Part shown: positions 22,459 to 25,073 of the stretch, piece after piece
Position numbering within the stretch: the first letter of the stretch is position 1
Layout of the letters: each line of letters starts with the position of its first letter
From: Bacteroidales bacterium UBA1035
GTDB taxonomy: Bacteria > Bacteroidota > Bacteroidia > Bacteroidales > Dysgonomonadaceae
Assembly (NCBI GenBank): GCA_002316835.1
Contig: DCEG01000074.1
Span: 1,718-26,790 of the forward strand
Length of the DNA stretch: 25,073 nt
Direction: 5' to 3'
Translations under genes and position numbers: made by a program
The notes under the pieces: generated by a model
The model's input: only the letters and a program-made list of their open reading frames with translations
The model's database searches: none
Told to the model about the DNA's origin: nothing

Positions 22459-24399
22459 TTATACAGCTGTTTTATTTTGTTTGCTGTTCATTATTTCAGT
22501 TAGTTCTGTATTTAATTTTAATATTGACTCTAAATCTCTGTTGATCCGTTTTTCGAAAGGTAACGAAATCAGTTTCATTATAATTCCGATCGGGAAAATA
22601 TACATAAATATTTTAGTGAGAACCGATCCCGCTTTGAACGGTCGTACATATTTGATCAAAACCGGGTATTCTTTAGCTTTTTCAATTACGATACGTTTTC
22701 GTGAATTGGATAACTGGTTAAGAATATCCTCCATGCTGTTTTTTATCGATGATGCACTATTATCGTAACCATTATCCGTCCAATACATTTTATACCCAAG
22801 TTTACTGTATTTCTGTAAATGATCAGACACTTCCCGGGTCAGTTTATTTGTTGATTCTGAAATTTCGAGATAGTCAGGTTCTTCAATAACAACCTCTTTT
22901 ATCGTATAGTTTCTCTTTTCACGAATAAAGAAAAGTTTTTTGAAAAAGTTCACGTATGTATCAGTACTCATTATAACGGAATCGTTCATTGCTTTGTAAG
23001 TCAGAAAGACACCTAATGGAAGCAAAATCATAGAACTAAACCACATCCCTATCCAATGATCCCAAACTCCGTCGCGTGCCATTTTATAACCTACATTATC
23101 TAAAACATAGTAAACAATAAACAAAATAACCGAGATAACGATGGGAGTTCCCAATCCACCCTTACGTACAATGGACCCCAAAGGTGCACCGATAAAGAAG
23201 AATATGAGACAGGCGAATGATAATGTGAATTTTCGGTGCCATTCTATCCATTGCCGGTTTATGTTTCGTTGTGTAGTGGTTTTCGACATAGATCGAAAAA
23301 GATAGTCGTTTCCGTTGTTATCGGCTTTTGAATAGGCACTTTGAAGAATTGACACTTGAGCCTGCATATCTTTTGATGCAAAAATTGAATCCATCTCAGG
23401 TTTAACTGAAGAATTTACTGCCCGGATAATTGAATCCTTTTTTTCTTGCGGATAGCTGTTCCGAAAAGAAAGATAAGTGTATTGCTTCATTATCTTCCGG
23501 TCTGAAATATTCACGCTATCAATAAATTGCTCCATTGAATCGATAGAGACTCTTAACTGTGTAATGTTTTTGGAAACATAGCTACTCGATTCGTTTTCCT
23601 GCAAAACACTTTCTTCCATACGGTTGAAATTGTCATCGTAAGGAATTGTCATTGTTTTGGTGACAAAACTCTCCCGGGCATACGGAATAAATTCTGACGA
23701 AAGGTTCATATTTTCTGTTCCCTGAGTAAAATTCTGGAACTGCTGACCATTATGCATTGTGAAAATCAAAGATAGCTTATCTTCAGACGCACGCATTTGG
23801 GCAGAATCGCAGATAATTACTGCCATATTCTGGAATCCACTGCTTAAATCGTATATGGAAACGCCGTAAAGCATTCCGGTCTCTCTGTTTTTCTGATCCA
23901 CATACAAATTATATCCCTGGATTTCCTTATAAAAGACACCTTCCGGAACATCCAATTCAGGTGACTTTTGGCGGATAGATATCAAAAGTGAATAAAATTT
24001 GGGTTGTATTTTCGGCATAGCATTGTTTTGGAAGAAAAATGCACCGATACTTATCAAAACGATCAAAACAATTAGCGGACCCATAGCTTTGATAAGAGAT
24101 ATCCCCGCCGACTTTATAGCCAGTAGTTCCAGATTTTCACCTATATTCCCAAACATCATTAAGGATGCCAACAGTATGGCTAAGGGCAAGGCCATTGGAA
24201 TAAGCTGAAGTGCGGCATAGAGAAACATTTCACCTATCACGTTCAATCCAAGTCCTTTACCAACCATGTCTTCGACATATTTCCATAAAAATTGCATCAA
24301 TACCAGAAAAAGGCATATCGCAAATGTCATTAGAAATAGCGGAATATAGTTTTTTAATAAATAGCCGTAAAGTCTTTTTATGTGGAAATTCTTTCTCAT
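22459..24399 (-). CDS. LptF/LptG-family permease (YjgP/YjgQ), long form
   Basis: 646 aa, versus about 360 for proteobacterial LptF or LptG. These are inner-membrane parts of the LptB2FG transporter that lifts lipopolysaccharide toward the outer membrane. The N-terminus has three membrane segments (from LFLMTFAICLFLVLMQFLW; LIPMALPLAILLASLMMFG; PLIVLIVLISIGAFFF). A large periplasmic jellyroll region of about 270 residues then follows, with an extra helical insert. The membrane core ends with FTLSFACLIFFFIGAPLGSIVRKGG, GTPIVISVILFIVYYVLD and GMWFSSMILLPLGVFLTYKA. About 160 further residues follow, mostly cytoplasmic, with one more hydrophobic stretch (FMYIFPIGIIMKLISL). Whether this is LptF or LptG cannot be fixed. 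It is first in the long operon with ribBA. Confidence 0.9.
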   Translation of the reverse strand: MRKNFHIKRLYGYLLKNYIPLFLMTFAICLFLVLMQFLWKYVEDMVGKGLGLNVIGEMFLYAALQLIPMALPLAILLASLMMFGNIGENLELLAIKSAGISLIKAMGPLIVLIVLISIGAFFFQNNAMPKIQPKFYSLLISIRQKSPELDVPEGVFYKEIQGYNLYVDQKNRETGMLYGVSIYDLSSGFQNMAVIICDSAQMRASEDKLSLIFTMHNGQQFQNFTQGTENMNLSSEFIPYARESFVTKTMTIPYDDNFNRMEESVLQENESSSYVSKNITQLRVSIDSMEQFIDSVNISDRKIMKQYTYLSFRNSYPQEKKDSIIRAVNSSVKPEMDSIFASKDMQAQVSILQSAYSKADNNGNDYLFRSMSKTTTQRNINRQWIEWHRKFTLSFACLIFFFIGAPLGSIVRKGGLGTPIVISVILFIVYYVLDNVGYKMARDGVWDHWIGMWFSSMILLPLGVFLTYKAMNDSVIMSTDTYVNFFKKLFFIREKRNYTIKEVVIEEPDYLEISESTNKLTREVSDHLQKYSKLGYKMYWTDNGYDNSASSIKNSMEDILNQLSNSRKRIVIEKAKEYPVLIKYVRPFKAGSVLTKIFMYIFPIGIIMKLISLPFEKRINRDLESILKLNTELTEIMNSKQNKTAV

Positions 24400-24434
24400 C
24401 TAATTATTAAAAAGAATCCTTTTTAAATTTGATA

Positions 24435-24442
24435 CAAAGATA
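24435..24442 (-). promoter_or_regulatory. -7 box of lptF-ribBA-rmuC-kbl-tdh unit
   Basis: Minus strand TATCTTTG, exact TAnnTTTG match, 36 bp before the lptF-like ATG at 24399. No convincing -33 TTTG is seen. Internal gaps of 10, 1, 39 and 58 bp downstream are compatible with one long transcript. Confidence 0.55.
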
Positions 24443-24484
24443 ATAAATTCCTAAGTAGAAATGTGTTTTAAGGTTTAAGAAAAC

Positions 24485-24516
24485 AAAAAGAACAACCGGC
24501 TTGTTCCCGATTGTTC
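24485..24516 (-). terminator. Intrinsic terminator of START-like gene
   Basis: GAACAACCGG (24490-24499) and CCGATTGTTC (24507-24516) form a 10-bp stem; the single non-Watson-Crick position is G-U on the minus-strand RNA and C-A on the plus. The minus strand continues into TTTTTGTTTT. It lies 24 bp after the START-like stop codon and upstream of the lptF promoter, separating the two units. Confidence 0.8.
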
Positions 24517-24539
24517 CTTTTTATTGAGGTTGGATTCTG

Positions 24540-24932
24540 TTACAATACTCCAAGCCGCCTTTTCATTTTATCGATTTGCGTTTCCCACAAAACTATAGCA
24601 TCACCTTTTTCGTCAGGTTCAGCAAAATCGGTTATTTGTAAAGCAATTTCGCTCGATAATTCCAATTTGTGGAGTTGGAATTCGAAATATATATTTTCAT
24701 CGTCCTCGTCTGACCAGCGAAAGCGAATGCTTTGCTGAGGTTTTATACTTATTATTTCTGCCTGATTATCAGATTTACCCCAAAAAAATGTATAAACATT
24801 TTCATCTTCGTTAATCGCAACTTCATCGGCAAACCATTCCGATAATCCGTCAATCTGGCTGATCATTCTCCACAAACTTGCTTGTGTGGCACTTCCCATC
24901 ACAAACTCTATATGAAACTTCTCTTTGAGCAT
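24540..24932 (-). CDS. START-like (SRPBCC) domain protein
   Basis: 130 aa from the ATG at 24930-24932 (MLKEKFHIEFVMGSATQASL). A TTG further up would add nine residues and is not favoured. The pattern fits the small START/AHSA1-like fold: opening strand KFHIEFVMG, then LWRMISQIDGLSEWFADEV with the WF motif, alternating strands (VYTFFWGKS, SIRFRWSDEDDENIYFEFQL), and a long C-terminal helix (GDAIVLWETQIDKMKRRLG). Such proteins enclose a hydrophobic ligand or act as co-chaperones; a Bacteroidetes-specific group sits in similar contexts. The ligand is unknown. It is separated from lptF by its own terminator. Confidence 0.85.
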   Translation of the reverse strand: MLKEKFHIEFVMGSATQASLWRMISQIDGLSEWFADEVAINEDENVYTFFWGKSDNQAEIISIKPQQSIRFRWSDEDDENIYFEFQLHKLELSSEIALQITDFAEPDEKGDAIVLWETQIDKMKRRLGVL

Positions 24933-25039
24933 ACCTGCTTCACAATAAATCGGGCTCAATATACAACTTTTTTTTCATATAATTGCATTTTGTAACAATT
25001 ATTTGTGTATTTGTGCAACAGTTAATGAGCTTGAATTTG

Positions 25040-25073
25040 TCTCTTGTTAAGAGAAAATTTCTTCGAGAAATTT
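25040..25073. other. Two adjacent hairpins at right edge
   Basis: TCTCTT-gtt-AAGAGA (25040-25054) is followed directly by AAATTTCT-tcg-AGAAATTT (25055-25073). Both stems are perfect, and the second ends at the last base of the window. No T-run is visible. They may belong to the leader of a gene beyond the edge. The preceding stretch 24960-25039 has no gene. Confidence 0.5.

Overview
The window reads as a chromosomal segment of a Bacteroidota bacterium, most likely order Bacteroidales. Support: repeated matches to the Bacteroidetes -7 promoter box TAnnTTTG a short distance upstream of genes, a tRNA without an encoded CCA, weak Shine-Dalgarno signals, AT-rich coding, and typical gene content (secreted GH29 fucosidase, archaeal-type ProS, long LptF-like permease beside ribBA). 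I cannot fix the genus from this sequence alone.

Layout. 1-430 holds a degenerate tandem repeat cut by the left edge, then a promoter. 431-2406 is a two-gene plus-strand unit: a secreted unknown protein and a secreted alpha-L-fucosidase. 2407-2896 has no gene and is crowded with palindromes. 2924-4060 carries two exported thioredoxin-fold proteins and ends at a strong, probably bidirectional terminator. From 8848 down to 4106 the minus strand carries proS, a REP-associated tyrosine transposase (RAYT) with a REP pair, menA, a glutamine-amidotransferase-like lipoprotein and a GtrA-family membrane protein. 8995-10057 is a divergent pair (low-molecular-weight phosphatase / YbaN-type membrane protein). 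An HD phosphohydrolase (minus) and tRNA-Gln(CTG) (minus) follow. 11527-16124 has a small membrane protein convergent with a minus-strand operon of acetyltransferase, DgkA-type lipid kinase and a Dna2-like nuclease-helicase. 16246-17373 is a zinc-ribbon membrane protein. From 24399 down to 17380 runs a long minus-strand unit lptF-like, ribBA, rmuC, kbl, tdh, preceded by a START-like gene with its own terminator.

How the genes work together: kbl and tdh form the threonine-to-glycine pathway. ribBA makes both riboflavin precursors. menA serves menaquinone synthesis. The LptF-like permease serves LPS export. The two thioredoxin-fold proteins probably act in periplasmic redox handling. Most of the window is housekeeping.

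The accessory signal is a set of palindromic repeats at gene borders. The most coherent is a GTAG-flanked REP family: an inverted pair beside the RAYT gene, and a solo copy about 11 kb away directly after the kbl stop codon. I see no CRISPR array, prophage, integron or recognisable defence island. The nuclease-helicase is the only gene that could plausibly belong to such a system, and its context argues for a household repair role.
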